Assembly (NCBI RefSeq): GCF_008973465.1
Contig: NZ_WBXN01000004.1
Coordinates: 3,140,501 to 3,204,500, forward strand
Direction: 5' to 3'
Source of the DNA: Streptomyces sp. SS1-1
Lineage (GTDB): Bacteria; Actinomycetota; Actinomycetes; Streptomycetales; Streptomycetaceae
DNA: 64,000 nt
Under the pieces are notes generated by a model that ran no database searches, had not been told where the DNA came from, and was given only the letters and a program-made list of their open reading frames with translations. The stretch's first letter is position 1. Every line of letters begins with the position of its first letter. This document shows, one piece after another, positions 27,290-35,804 of the stretch. The position numbers and the translations under genes are program-made.

Positions 27290-27805
27290 CTAGTACGAGT
27301 CGTCCATGCGCAGGGCCTCGCCCAGGACGCAGGTGCCGCTCCCGGTGGCGCGCGTGCGGGCCACGACGTCGACGGACTCGGTGGCTCCGGGCTCGACCGT
27401 CAGGATGCCGGAGGTGGCCTTGTCCAGCTCGCGGCCGCCGGAGTCCTTGAACGTGACGGTGAAGGTGTACGAGTAGGTGCGCAGCGCGTCGCTGTTGGTG
27501 GCGCTCACCCGGGCGACGAGGCCGCGGTCCGGGTCGTTCTCGCACCGGTCGATCTTGACGTCCCGGGTCTTCGCGGAGCCCAGCCCGTCGCTGCCCCGCG
27601 TACCGCCCGAGGTGGAGCCGGAGCCGTAGTCGTCGTCATCGTCGTCGTAGTGGTGGGTGCTGCCGCCCCCGTGCCCGCCGGAGCTCGACGAGGAGCTGTG
27701 CGAGTCCGAGCCGCTGCAGCCGCCGCCGTGCGAGTGCCGGGCCCCGGTCAGTGCGACGACGACGCCGACGAACACGGCCACAGCGCGGACATGACGAAGC
27801 TTCAC
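27290..27805 (-). CDS. Secreted Ser/Gly/His/Asp-rich protein, unknown function
   Basis: The 171-residue product has an N-terminal hydrophobic segment (VRAVAVFVGVVVALTGA), probably a signal peptide. A low-complexity linker follows: runs of Ser, Gly-His and a block of six Asp next to Tyr. The remaining ~95 residues look like a small beta domain with two Cys (DRCENDP and GTCVLGEAL) that could bond; a phrase like VTFKDSGGRELDKATSGI recalls FxLYD/DUF-type Ig folds. The GTG at 27805 has GGGGG nine nt upstream. It converges with afsS and precedes the afsK stop by about 100 nt. Confidence 0.75.
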   Translation of the reverse strand: MKLRHVRAVAVFVGVVVALTGARHSHGGGCSGSDSHSSSSSSGGHGGGSTHHYDDDDDDYGSGSTSGGTRGSDGLGSAKTRDVKIDRCENDPDRGLVARVSATNSDALRTYSYTFTVTFKDSGGRELDKATSGILTVEPGATESVDVVARTRATGSGTCVLGEALRMDDSY

Positions 27806-27913
27806 TGGTGTCAACCCCCGTTGATTTGAGCGTGAGCACGTCACGGTAGCAGCCGAAACGCGGCAGAAAGCGCCCACCGGGTGTGACCCCGCGTGCAGGA
27901 CCCGTGAAGACCC

Positions 27914-30259
27914 CTATGCGGTACGGGCGGTTCCGGTCCCCTTCTCCGCGTCCAGCGCGTACACGCAGCGGTCCTTGCTGCACGCGTACACGACCCCGTC
28001 GCGGACCACCGGGGAGCCGGTGATCTCACCGCCGGTGGCCAGCTTCCACCGCAGCCGTCCGTCGTCGGCCTTGAGCGTGTAGAGCAGGTGGTCGGTGGAG
28101 CCGAAGTGGATCCGGCCCTCCGCCACCGCGGGGGCGCCCACGATGTCGCCGCCCGCCTGGAAGCGCCACTTCGGCGTCCCGGTGACCGCGTCCAGCGTGT
28201 AGAGGCCCTTGCCGCTGCCGACGTGGACGTGACCGGCGGCCACCAGCACCGGCTCGGTCGAGGCGCGGGCCTCGGTGGCGATGCGCCAGCGGTCCCGGCC
28301 GTCGGTGGCGTCCAGCGCGTACACCGTGCCCAGGTAGTCGGCGAGGTACACGCCTCCGCCGGTCACCGCGGGGCCCGGCACGAAGGCCGGCGGGCACAGG
28401 AAGACCGCGGGGGCCTCGAAGTGCCAGCGGACGTGCCCGCCGGCCGCGTCGAGGGCGAGCACCCGGGTGCCGGCCGAGACGTACACATAGCCGTCGTGGG
28501 CCTTCGCCACCCGTACCGGCACCCCGCCGCAGGAGGCGGCGTCGCCGATCGGGTACGACCAGCGCTCCTCGCCGGTGCGGGCGTCCAGGGCGCGCAGCCG
28601 GGCGTCCTGCCAGACGTACGCGGTGCCGTCGAACAGCGCCGGGCCCGCCTCCGGGGTCTCGAAGTCGGTCTGCGCGCCGGTGATCTCCCAGAGCTTCTGG
28701 CCGTTGGACGCCTCCCACGCCTGGACTCCGCCGCCGCGCGTGCCGGTGAGGACCGTGCCGCGCTCGGCCTTCAGGGAGTACACCCAGGCGTCCGTCTGGA
28801 GCCGCCACAGGTCGGCGCCCTCACGGCACTCCAGGGCGAACAGGGTGGGGCCGTCGGAGGCGTGGATGCGCCCGTCGGCGACCGCCATGGACCAGGCCAC
28901 GTCCCGGGTCTTGAAGCGGCGGCGGCCGGTGGCGACGTCCAAGGCGTGCACCTCGAAGGAGGTGACGTAGACGAGGTCGCCGGCGACGGCAGGGGTGCCC
29001 CAGACGTCGTTCGACATGCGGAAACGCCAGGGCCGCCAGCCGCCCGGGCCCTCGGCGGGGGCCGGGGGCGCGGCCGGGAGGGCGGGGTCGGCGCCGTTGA
29101 CGCCGGGGCGGGGTCTGGACCAGGAGGCGACCAGGGCGGCCTCCGCGGGCGGCGCCTTCATCGCGGCGGCGCGGGCGTCGGCGACCCGGGGGCCGGGGCC
29201 GATCGGGACGGCGGCGCCGGCCAGCTGGACGGGACCGGTGTCGGGGGCGCCGACCAGCACGGGCGCGGCCTGGGGGCCCGGGACGACCGGGTCGTGCGGG
29301 GGCGGGGGCGGCACGGGCGCGGGCACGCCCCGGCCGGAGGCGGGCGCGGGCTTGGGGGTGGGACGGCCGCCGCGGCGCGTCTCGATCAGGCTGACCGCCC
29401 GCTCGGGCAGCCAGGCGGAGGCGGTGCCGCTGTCATCGGTGCCGGAGCCGAAGAGGTGCGGGGCGAGCTGGGCCTGGAGGTCGGCCGGGTTGGGGCGGGC
29501 CGTCGGGTCCATCTGCATACAGGACTCGATGAGGGGGCGCAGCTCGTCGGGCAGGCCCTCCAGGTCGGGGCCCTCGCGCAGCAGCATGAAGACCGTCTCG
29601 ACCGGGTTGGCCCCGTGGAAGGGCGGGTGCCCGGTGGCGGCGAAGACCAGCATCGAGCCGAGCGAGAAGACGTCGCTGGCGCCGGTGACGCTGCGGGAGT
29701 CCTTCGCCTGCTCGGGGGACATGTAGGCGGGGGTGCCGACAGCGACGTTCGTCATGGTCAGACGGGTGTTCGAGACGCCGGACGCGATACCGAAGTCGAT
29801 GACGCGCGGCCCGTCCTCGACGACGAGCACGTTGGACGGCTTGAGGTCGCGGTGGACGAGACCGGCGCCGTGGATCGACTGGAGGGCCTCCGCCACACCC
29901 GCCGCCAGCCAGCGCACCGCCTGGGCCGGGAGCGGCCCGCACTCGTTCACTATCTCCTCGAGGGAGGGTGCGGGGACGTACGCGGTGGCCAGCCACGGCA
30001 CGGCGGCGCGCGGGTCGGCGTCGACCACCGCGGCCGTGTAGAAACCGGAGACCGCCCGGGCCGCCTCGACCTCGCGGGTGAAGCGCACGCGGAACAGCTG
30101 GTCCTCGGCGAGCTCCGTACGGACCGTCTTGATCGCCACGCGCCGGCCCGAGGCCGACCGCGCGAGATAGACCAGCCCCATGCCGCCGGCGCCCAGCCGT
30201 CCGAGCACCTCGAACGGCCCGATCCTGCGCGGATCGTGCTGCGTCAGCTGATCCACCAC
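27914..30259 (-). CDS. afsK: AfsK, membrane-associated Ser/Thr protein kinase with PQQ-type propeller
   Basis: The 781-residue kinase phosphorylates AfsR. The N-terminal kinase domain has the glycine loop at about 20-31, catalytic K44, H136-R-D138, D155-F-G and an S-P-E motif. With the GTG start at 30259 the activation-loop threonine is T168, the autophosphorylation position reported for S. coelicolor AfsK, which supports this start. A Pro/Ala-rich linker (about 270-420) leads to about seven PQQ-like beta-propeller repeats with G-x-x-Y-x-L-D-A-x-T-G patterns, probably the sensor. The ribosome-binding site is GGGGAGG. It is transcribed towards afsS. Confidence 0.95.
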   Translation of the reverse strand: MVDQLTQHDPRRIGPFEVLGRLGAGGMGLVYLARSASGRRVAIKTVRTELAEDQLFRVRFTREVEAARAVSGFYTAAVVDADPRAAVPWLATAYVPAPSLEEIVNECGPLPAQAVRWLAAGVAEALQSIHGAGLVHRDLKPSNVLVVEDGPRVIDFGIASGVSNTRLTMTNVAVGTPAYMSPEQAKDSRSVTGASDVFSLGSMLVFAATGHPPFHGANPVETVFMLLREGPDLEGLPDELRPLIESCMQMDPTARPNPADLQAQLAPHLFGSGTDDSGTASAWLPERAVSLIETRRGGRPTPKPAPASGRGVPAPVPPPPPHDPVVPGPQAAPVLVGAPDTGPVQLAGAAVPIGPGPRVADARAAAMKAPPAEAALVASWSRPRPGVNGADPALPAAPPAPAEGPGGWRPWRFRMSNDVWGTPAVAGDLVYVTSFEVHALDVATGRRRFKTRDVAWSMAVADGRIHASDGPTLFALECREGADLWRLQTDAWVYSLKAERGTVLTGTRGGGVQAWEASNGQKLWEITGAQTDFETPEAGPALFDGTAYVWQDARLRALDARTGEERWSYPIGDAASCGGVPVRVAKAHDGYVYVSAGTRVLALDAAGGHVRWHFEAPAVFLCPPAFVPGPAVTGGGVYLADYLGTVYALDATDGRDRWRIATEARASTEPVLVAAGHVHVGSGKGLYTLDAVTGTPKWRFQAGGDIVGAPAVAEGRIHFGSTDHLLYTLKADDGRLRWKLATGGEITGSPVVRDGVVYACSKDRCVYALDAEKGTGTARTA

Positions 30260-30474
30260 TCTGCCTGCCACCTCCCCGTACGGGCCCCGTGCACCCACAT
30301 ATGTACGTGACCCCGTGCAGCGTCTCACCACCGCACCGCCTCGGCGGCACGCACCCCGATTCTTCCTGTCCGAGCGCCCGGTGGCGAACCCGGGTCCAAA
30401 AAGGGGTGTTCTCGGACAAACCGGCGCACCGCTCTCGCCCCGCACCCCGCCCACCTGCCGGAACGCCCCCCCGC

Positions 30475-31212
30475 TCAGCGCTCCAGGAGGGCGAACGACG
30501 CCCCCTGATTGTCGGTGACGACGGCGACCGTGCCGTACGACGTCTCGAAGGGCGGGACCTGCACCCGCCCGCCGAGCCGGGCGACCGGGCCGAGCGCGGC
30601 CGCGCAGTCCTCGACCCGGAAGTGGACGACGAAGTGGGGCGGCATCATCTCCGCGAACACCTCCCCGACCGCCGCCCGCCCGAAGTCCGGCTCCGCCCCG
30701 GGACCGAACAGGGCGTCGTGGAACAGCCCGCCGTAGAAGGTGTTGGCGGCCTCGGTGTCCCGGGCGTACAGCTCGGCCCAGGCGAACGTCCCCGGCTCGT
30801 GCCGGCGCCCGAACCCGGTGTGCGTGCCCGCCTCCCACAGCCCGAACACCGCGCCCTCCGGATCGGTCACCAGCGCGGCCGTGCCCAGCCCCTCGCCCAC
30901 CTCCACGGGCGCGGTGACCACCTGCCCGCCGGCCCGCCGGATCCGCCCCGTGAGCGCCCGGGCGTCCGGGGTCGCGAAGTACACCGTCCACACACTGGGC
31001 ATCCGCCCGTCCGTCTTCGGCGTGAGCGCCGCCACCCGCTCACCGTCCAGCAGGGCCCATACGGCGGAGTCGTACGCCTCCTCGAAGGCCCAGCCGAAGA
31101 GCTCGCCGTAGAACCGCTTGCCCGCTTCCACGTCGGGGAGCTGTGCGTCCACCCAGCACGGAACGCCCTCCACCTGATCCGTTCCGTCTGCGGATGCCCT
31201 GTTTTCGGCCAT
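30475..31212 (-). CDS. VOC family protein with two glyoxalase-like domains
   Basis: The 245 residues form two vicinal-oxygen-chelate modules: [21 protein letters not shown] begins the first half and [20 protein letters not shown] begins the second. The second half keeps the conserved FVVHF-R-V-x-D strand and a terminal [11 protein letters not shown] proteins include glyoxalases, dioxygenases and antibiotic-binding proteins; the two-domain form resembles the 27 kDa antigen Cfp30B type. Function is not predictable. The ATG at 31212 was used. It is divergent from the TetR gene. Confidence 0.85.
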   Translation of the reverse strand: MAENRASADGTDQVEGVPCWVDAQLPDVEAGKRFYGELFGWAFEEAYDSAVWALLDGERVAALTPKTDGRMPSVWTVYFATPDARALTGRIRRAGGQVVTAPVEVGEGLGTAALVTDPEGAVFGLWEAGTHTGFGRRHEPGTFAWAELYARDTEAANTFYGGLFHDALFGPGAEPDFGRAAVGEVFAEMMPPHFVVHFRVEDCAAALGPVARLGGRVQVPPFETSYGTVAVVTDNQGASFALLER

Positions 31213-31334
31213 ACCGCCAACGTAACGGCCTCCCGCGCACCGCGCAGACCAGGGACACCGGCCCCCGCACCCCCGCGCACCCCATTTGCAGTCGGCCGAA
31301 TCGCGCCCCGATGCCGCGTCGGTAAGCTGACGAC

Positions 31335-31982
31335 ATGACAGGACAAGTGCGTACCGTCGACGGCCGCGTGGCCGGTCGGCGTGGGCAGGCGACCCGGCAG
31401 AAGCTGCTCGACTGCCTCAGCGAGATGCTCAGCTCTTCCCCGTACCGGGACGTCAAAGTCATCGATGTCGCCCGGAAGGCGGGCACTTCGCCCGCCACCT
31501 TCTACCAGTACTTCCCGGACGTCGAGGGTGCGGTCCTGGAGATCGCCGAGCAGACGGCCACCGAGGGCGCGGAGTTGACCGCCCTGGTCGAGGGCCGCAG
31601 CTGGGTCGGGAAGGCGGGCTGGCAGACCGCGCAGGAACTCGTCGACGGCTTCCTGGACTTCTGGCGCCGTAACGACGCGATCCTGCGGGTCGTCGACCTC
31701 GGCGCGTCCGAGGGCGACAAGCGCTTCTACAAGATCCGCATGAAGATCCTCAACTCGGTCAACAACTCCCTCGCGGACGCGGTGACCCAGCTCCAGTCGA
31801 AGGGCCGGGTCGACAAGGACGTCAACCCCGCCGCCATCGCCGGATCGCTCGTCGCGATGCTCGCCGCGGTGGCCTCGCACCAGAAGGGCTTCCAGAGCTG
31901 GGGCGTCAAGCAGGCCGAACTCAAGCCCAACCTGGCCCTGTTGGTGCATCTGGGCGTGACCGGCAAGAAGCCCACGAAGTGA
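31335..31982 (+). CDS. TetR family transcriptional regulator
   Basis: A 215-residue repressor-type protein. The helix-turn-helix (VIDVARKAGTSPATFYQYFPD) is canonical for TetR. The C-terminal ligand domain ends with a basic tail (GVTGKKPTK). The target is unknown. The divergent VOC gene, 122 nt away, is the natural candidate, with autoregulation likely. The ATG at 31335 was used. A strong bidirectional terminator separates it from the Lrp gene. Confidence 0.9.
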   Translation: MTGQVRTVDGRVAGRRGQATRQKLLDCLSEMLSSSPYRDVKVIDVARKAGTSPATFYQYFPDVEGAVLEIAEQTATEGAELTALVEGRSWVGKAGWQTAQELVDGFLDFWRRNDAILRVVDLGASEGDKRFYKIRMKILNSVNNSLADAVTQLQSKGRVDKDVNPAAIAGSLVAMLAAVASHQKGFQSWGVKQAELKPNLALLVHLGVTGKKPTK

Positions 31983-32039
31983 CGCCCGCGCGGCCGGCGG
32001 GGCCGTCCCCGACCGGCTAGCACCCCCCAAGTCCTGTCT

Positions 32040-32078
32040 GGCAGGCGGTGGTCCACCCCGGGTGGGCCGCCGCCTGCC
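32040..32078. terminator. Bidirectional terminator between TetR and Lrp genes
   Basis: 18-bp arms (32040-32057 and 32061-32078) with two G-U pairs close over a 3-nt loop in the gap between converging genes. It can serve both strands. Confidence 0.75.
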
Positions 32079-32083
32079 GTGCG

Positions 32084-32548
32084 TCACGGCCCAGTCCGGC
32101 CGGGCAGCGGGCGGCCCTTCACCACGTGCTTCATCACGAGCGTCGACGTCAGCCGCTGCACACCGGGGAGCGTGGCCAGCCGCTCGTCGTACAGCCGCTG
32201 GTAGGCCGCGAGATCGGCGGCGACGACCCGCAGCAGATAGTCGGGCTCCCCGAACAGCCGCTGCGCCTCCAGCACCTCCTCCACCTCGCCGAGCGCCCGC
32301 TCGAACCCGGCGACCGTGTCCCGGTCCTCCTGCCGCATGGAGACGAAGACCAGCGCCTCGAACGCGAGCCCGACCGCGGCCGGGTCCACCACCGCCCGGT
32401 AGCCGCCGATGGCGCCGGACCGCTCCAGCTCGCGCAGCCGCCGGTGACACGGCGAGACGCTGAGCCCCACCCGCGCGGCCAGCTCCGTCACGGTCAGCCG
32501 GCCGTCCTGCTGCAGCTCGGCCAGGATGCGTCTGTCCACGTCGTCCAT
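32084..32548 (-). CDS. Lrp/AsnC family transcriptional regulator
   Basis: The 154-residue protein has an N-terminal winged helix (MDDVDRRILAELQQDGRLTV, then ELAARVGLSVSPCHRRLREL) and a C-terminal RAM ligand-binding domain (GEPDYLLRVVAADLAAYQRL). Members sense amino acids as octamers and often control a neighbouring transporter or catabolic gene. The ATG at 32548 is where the domain begins. The divergent neighbour is the PPOX-family gene at 32816, about 270 nt away. Confidence 0.92.
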   Translation of the reverse strand: MDDVDRRILAELQQDGRLTVTELAARVGLSVSPCHRRLRELERSGAIGGYRAVVDPAAVGLAFEALVFVSMRQEDRDTVAGFERALGEVEEVLEAQRLFGEPDYLLRVVAADLAAYQRLYDERLATLPGVQRLTSTLVMKHVVKGRPLPGRTGP

Positions 32549-32815
32549 GGGACGGATCCTCCCCCGCGGGGCCGGGCCCCGGGCAAATGCCACCGTCGCT
32601 TTCGGGTCAGCGCGCCGGTGGCCGGGGGACGAGCCGGGGATCGTGCGGCCCTTCCGGTCGATCGCGGCGTCGGGGCGGGCGAGCGGGTTGTGGGTCCCGG
32701 CGGGGCCGGACGGGGGAGCCGCCTCGGCTGGGCGTGGTGTCGGCGACGGGGGGATGGTTCCGCACGTCCGGGACGTTGGTACCGGAAAGGGAGTGAACCG
32801 ACCGAAGGAGACGGT

Positions 32816-33241
32816 ATGGCACTGACCCGGGAAGAGCGTGAGCAGTTCCTCGCCGAGCCGCACATCGCGGCGCTGGCGGTCGACGGGGGCGACGGGCGGG
32901 GCCCGTTGACGGTGCCCGTCTGGTACCAGTACGCGCCCGGTGGCGACGTGTGGGTGCTGACCGGCCTCGGCTCCCGCAAGAACCGGCGCATCCAGGAGGC
33001 GCGCCGCTTCTCCCTGCTGGTCGACCGGACCGAACCGACGATCCGGTACGTCTCGGTCGAGGGTCCCGTCCTGCGGACCGTCCCGGCCACCCTGGAGGAC
33101 CTGCGGGAGATCTCGGCGCGCTATCTGCCGCCGGAGAAGGTCGACGGCTATGTCGACTTCGCCTGGAAGAACCACGGCGAGCAGGTCGTCGTCCACATGC
33201 GGCCCGAGCACTGGCTGTCGACGGACCTCGGGCAGATCTGA
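32816..33241 (+). CDS. Pyridoxamine 5'-phosphate oxidase-fold (PPOX class) protein
   Basis: A 141-residue split-barrel flavoprotein. The opening LTREEREQFLAEPHIAALAV and the VPVWYQYAPGGDVWVLTGLG strand pair are typical of small FMN- or F420-binding PPOX proteins. The central phrase SRKNRRIQEARRFSLLVD and YVSVEGPV follow the family order. Such proteins reduce deazaflavins, haem-derived compounds or unknown substrates, so the exact role is open. The start is very clear: GAAGGAG, then ACGGT, then ATG at 32816. Confidence 0.85.
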   Translation: MALTREEREQFLAEPHIAALAVDGGDGRGPLTVPVWYQYAPGGDVWVLTGLGSRKNRRIQEARRFSLLVDRTEPTIRYVSVEGPVLRTVPATLEDLREISARYLPPEKVDGYVDFAWKNHGEQVVVHMRPEHWLSTDLGQI

Positions 33242-33281
33242 CGTCCCGCCCGCCACGCTCCCCGCCCGGCACAATCGGGGC

Positions 33282-33938
33282 ATGGCAACGGATCTTCACG
33301 ACCTGCTGAGGTCGCTTCGGGTGTGGGACGTCGAGCTGCCCTCCTTCGACCCGTCGGGCGCGCCCGACGGGCCGCTGGAGCTGTTCACCGCCTGGTTCGC
33401 CGAGGCGGTCGCGGCCGGGCAGACAGAGCCGCACACGATGTCCCTCGCGACCGCGGACGAGGAGGGGCTGCCGGACGTGCGGACGGTGATGCTGCACGGC
33501 GCCGACGCGTCCGGCTGGGCCTTCGCCACGCACCGGGACAGCCGCAAGGGCCGCCAGCTCGCCGCCCGCCCCTACGCGGCCCTCGGCTTCTACTGGCCGG
33601 CGCGAGGGCGTCAGGTGCGGGTGCGCGGTCCGGTGACGGCGGCCCCGTCCAGCGAGTCACGGGCCGATCTGCACGCCCGCTCGACCGGCGCGCTCGCGGC
33701 GGCCCTGACCGGCCGGCAGAGCGAGGTGCTCGGCTCCCCGGAGGAGCTGGCGCGGGCGTCGGAGGCCGCCTGGGAGCGGGCCCGCGAGGAACCGGACGCG
33801 CCGGTGCCGACCTGGACGCTGTACCGGGTGCGCCCCGACGAGGTGGAGTTCTTCCAGGGCGACGCGCGGCACCGGCACGTACGGCTCGTCTACCGGCGTA
33901 CGGAGGCCGGGTGGGCCAGGGAGCTGCTCTGGCCGTGA
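33282..33938 (+). CDS. Pyridoxamine 5'-phosphate oxidase-like protein (PdxH paralog)
   Basis: The protein is 218 residues long. The PdxH fold is complete: RTVMLHGADASGWAFATHRDSRKGRQLAARPYAAL corresponds to the FMN-binding strands (split here only for description), and the C-terminal dimerisation segment ends with RPDEVEFFQGDARHRH. It differs from the canonical PdxH encoded at 62645-63334 in the usual R-x-x-x-W...L residues near the end, so it may act on another substrate. It follows the PPOX gene by 40 nt and may share its transcript. Confidence 0.8.
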   Translation: MATDLHDLLRSLRVWDVELPSFDPSGAPDGPLELFTAWFAEAVAAGQTEPHTMSLATADEEGLPDVRTVMLHGADASGWAFATHRDSRKGRQLAARPYAALGFYWPARGRQVRVRGPVTAAPSSESRADLHARSTGALAAALTGRQSEVLGSPEELARASEAAWERAREEPDAPVPTWTLYRVRPDEVEFFQGDARHRHVRLVYRRTEAGWARELLWP

Positions 33939-33948
33939 GGGGCGGGCG

Positions 33949-34815
33949 TCAGCGGGCGTGGTGGAGGTCGTACGCGGTGAAGTCGGCGACCGGGCGGTAG
34001 CCGATGCGCTGGTACAGGCCGTTGCTCGTCGGGTTGGACAGGTCGGTGAAGAGCAGCACCTCGCGCACCCCGGAGGTGAGCACGGACCGGGTGACCGCGG
34101 CGGTGGCCGCGCCGCCGTAGCCGCGCCCCCGCAGCGGGGCCGGCGTGTACACGGGGCCGATGCGGACCTGCCCGGCGATCAGGGGCGTCACCCCGGCCAT
34201 GGCGAGGGGCGTGCCGTCCTCGCCCTCCCACAGCGTGACGCCGCCGTAGGAGACGCGCGCGTCGGCCCAGGCGGCCGCGTCGCGCGCGGGCGCGTGCCCG
34301 GTGGCCTCGGTGAACTCGCCGTACCACTGGGCGAGCAGCTCCCGGTCCTGCGGGCCGGCCACGCGGGCGCGGCCGGCCGGGGCGGGCTGCGGGAGGGTGA
34401 GATTGCCGAGCCGGTACAGGCGCTGGCGCTCGCCGACGGTGCCGCGTGCGCCGGTGTGCCGCTGCCAGGCGGCGACGAACGCCTCGGCGGTCTCCTGCGC
34501 GGCGATGACGCCGGGCACCGCGTGCCCGAGGGCGAGCAGATGGGCGGCGAGGGCGTCGGCCTCGTCGGGGGTGAGCGGGGTGACGTTCAGGCGGTAGGGC
34601 GGGGTGCGGAAGTAGGCGGCCCGCACCTGCCCGTCGCGTTCCAGCGCCCCGAACACGGGGACCTCGTCGCCGTACGCGCGCGGGCCGTTGACGCGCAGCG
34701 TCTCGGTGACCGTCAGGGCGACGGTGTGCAGGTCGGGGCGTGAGCGCAGGAAGCCTCCGGCGTGGGACAGGAAGCCGTTGAGGTCCTGGGTGGAGTACCA
34801 GTCGTCCGGGCGCAT
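33949..34815 (-). CDS. GNAT family N-acetyltransferase (two-domain)
   Basis: 288 residues. The C-terminal half is a complete GNAT domain: strand IGPVYTPAPLRGRGYGGAAT contains the acetyl-CoA pyrophosphate loop R-G-R-G-Y-G, followed by LLFTDLSNPTSNGLYQRIGY. The N-terminal half is a degenerate GNAT-like domain (about 1-140). The substrate is unknown. The ATG at 34815 was chosen as the first in-frame methionine before MRPDDWYSTQDL. It converges with the PdxH-like gene, 10 nt apart. Confidence 0.88.
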   Translation of the reverse strand: MRPDDWYSTQDLNGFLSHAGGFLRSRPDLHTVALTVTETLRVNGPRAYGDEVPVFGALERDGQVRAAYFRTPPYRLNVTPLTPDEADALAAHLLALGHAVPGVIAAQETAEAFVAAWQRHTGARGTVGERQRLYRLGNLTLPQPAPAGRARVAGPQDRELLAQWYGEFTEATGHAPARDAAAWADARVSYGGVTLWEGEDGTPLAMAGVTPLIAGQVRIGPVYTPAPLRGRGYGGAATAAVTRSVLTSGVREVLLFTDLSNPTSNGLYQRIGYRPVADFTAYDLHHAR

Positions 34816-34887
34816 GCCTCATGATCCCGCGCACCGCCGGGAGTTGTGCACTTTTCTCCGCCGTGGACACGAAGACGACACAAGTCC

Positions 34888-35520
34888 TCACACTGGCGCG
34901 GGCGTTGGGGTAAAGGGGCCGTCGGGCTCGGGGTCGGTGGCGAGCCGGGCGTGCAGGTGCACGTCCCGGTAGGCGTCCTGGCGCCCCGCCTCCCACATCG
35001 CGCCGCGCAGGGTGCCCTCGGCGGGGAAACCGCACCGCTCGGCGACACGGCAGGAGGCGTCGTGGCCCACGGCGTGCCCGAGTTCGAGGCGGTGCAGCCG
35101 GGGGCCGTCCGGCGCGGTCAGCGCCCAGCGGGCGGCGAGGGCGAGCGCGCGGACCGCGACGCGCCGGCCGCGGGCCTCGGGCAGCACCCAGTAGCCGACC
35201 AGGCCGTAGTCCATGCGCCGGTTGACGACCGTCACGCCGACATGGCCGAGGGGGGTGCCCGTCCCGGCGTCGGTCACGCAGTACGCCGCCGAGCCGTCCG
35301 CCGAGCCGGCGGCGGCGGTCCGCAGGGAGTCGAGGGCGCCCTCGCGGTCCACGGCGAGCGACAGCGGGGTGTTCCAGCGCCGGAACTCCGGGTCGGCGCG
35401 GCCCCGGAACCAGGCGTCCAGGTCGGCCTCGGAGTCCGGGTCCCAGGGCCGCAGCCGCAGTCCGTGGCCGTGCAGGCCGGGGCGGGGGCGGGGTCCGGGG
35501 CGTATGGCGGCGTCGGTCAT
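34888..35520 (-). CDS. GNAT family N-acetyltransferase (RimJ/RimL type)
   Basis: A 210-residue protein with the RimJ-type GNAT pattern: LRLRPWDPDSEADLDAWF, VGYWVLPEARGRRVAVRALA for the acetyl-CoA loop, and LELGHAVGHDASCRVAERCG near the C-terminus. Such enzymes acetylate ribosomal proteins or small amines. The ATG at 35520 begins MTDAAIRPG. The frame stays open upstream into a DUF35-like fragment, but that part belongs to a different family and no fused product is known to me. The ribosome-binding site is weak. Confidence 0.85.
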   Translation of the reverse strand: MTDAAIRPGPRPRPGLHGHGLRLRPWDPDSEADLDAWFRGRADPEFRRWNTPLSLAVDREGALDSLRTAAAGSADGSAAYCVTDAGTGTPLGHVGVTVVNRRMDYGLVGYWVLPEARGRRVAVRALALAARWALTAPDGPRLHRLELGHAVGHDASCRVAERCGFPAEGTLRGAMWEAGRQDAYRDVHLHARLATDPEPDGPFTPTPAPV

Positions 35521-35556
35521 GGGTCCATTGATACCCGGAGGATTTGGGGGCCGGGC

Positions 35557-35742
35557 GGGGTCCGGGCAACCCACGAGCCCGGTCGTCATCCGGGGGCCCT
35601 CGGCGAGGTCGACCACGGCGGCGACGTACGGGACGCGCGCGTCGAACCATGTGCAGAGGGTGGCCCGGCCGCTCGCGGCCTCCCGGAGGACGTCCTCGCT
35701 CCAGCAGTGCGCCCCATGGATCTGACGGTACGTCAGATCCAT
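35557..35742 (-). pseudogene. Remnant of a DUF35 (OB-fold) acyl-CoA-associated protein
   Basis: In the same frame as the GNAT gene and just upstream of it, a 62-residue stretch reads ASGRATLCTWFDARVPYVAA and then VVDLAEGPRMTTGLVGCPDP. This resembles the C-terminal OB-fold of DUF35/ChsH2-like proteins that accompany thiolases in acyl-CoA and steroid degradation. The zinc-ribbon half and the end of the OB-fold are missing, and a deletion seems to join T-W to F-D-A-R. It begins inside the 37-bp palindrome at 35711-35747. Confidence 0.55.
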
Positions 35743-35747
35743 GGGGC
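35711..35747. promoter_or_regulatory. 37-bp palindrome containing TGACG-GTA-CGTCA
   Basis: 17-bp perfect arms (35711-35727 and 35731-35747) with a 3-nt centre. The core TCTGACG-GTA-CGTCAGA matches the motif beside the aldehyde and acyl-CoA dehydrogenase remnants. It contains ATGGATCTGACG on both strands. It lies 58 nt beyond the stop of the oxidoreductase gene at 35805, so it could alternatively act as that gene's terminator. Confidence 0.6.
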
Positions 35748-35804
35748 CTGACGATCGTCCGGGCGCCCCGGCCGCCGGCCGGCCGGGGCACGCCCCCGGG
35801 CGGC

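Noticed and set aside
27600..27720. Microsatellite-like runs as a mobile or CRISPR-like repeat
   Set aside because: They encode the Asp and Ser/Gly/His runs of the secreted protein at 27290-27805; no regular spacers exist.
28088..30310. 740-codon plus-strand frame over afsK
   Set aside because: Antisense shadow of a gene with a complete kinase and propeller.
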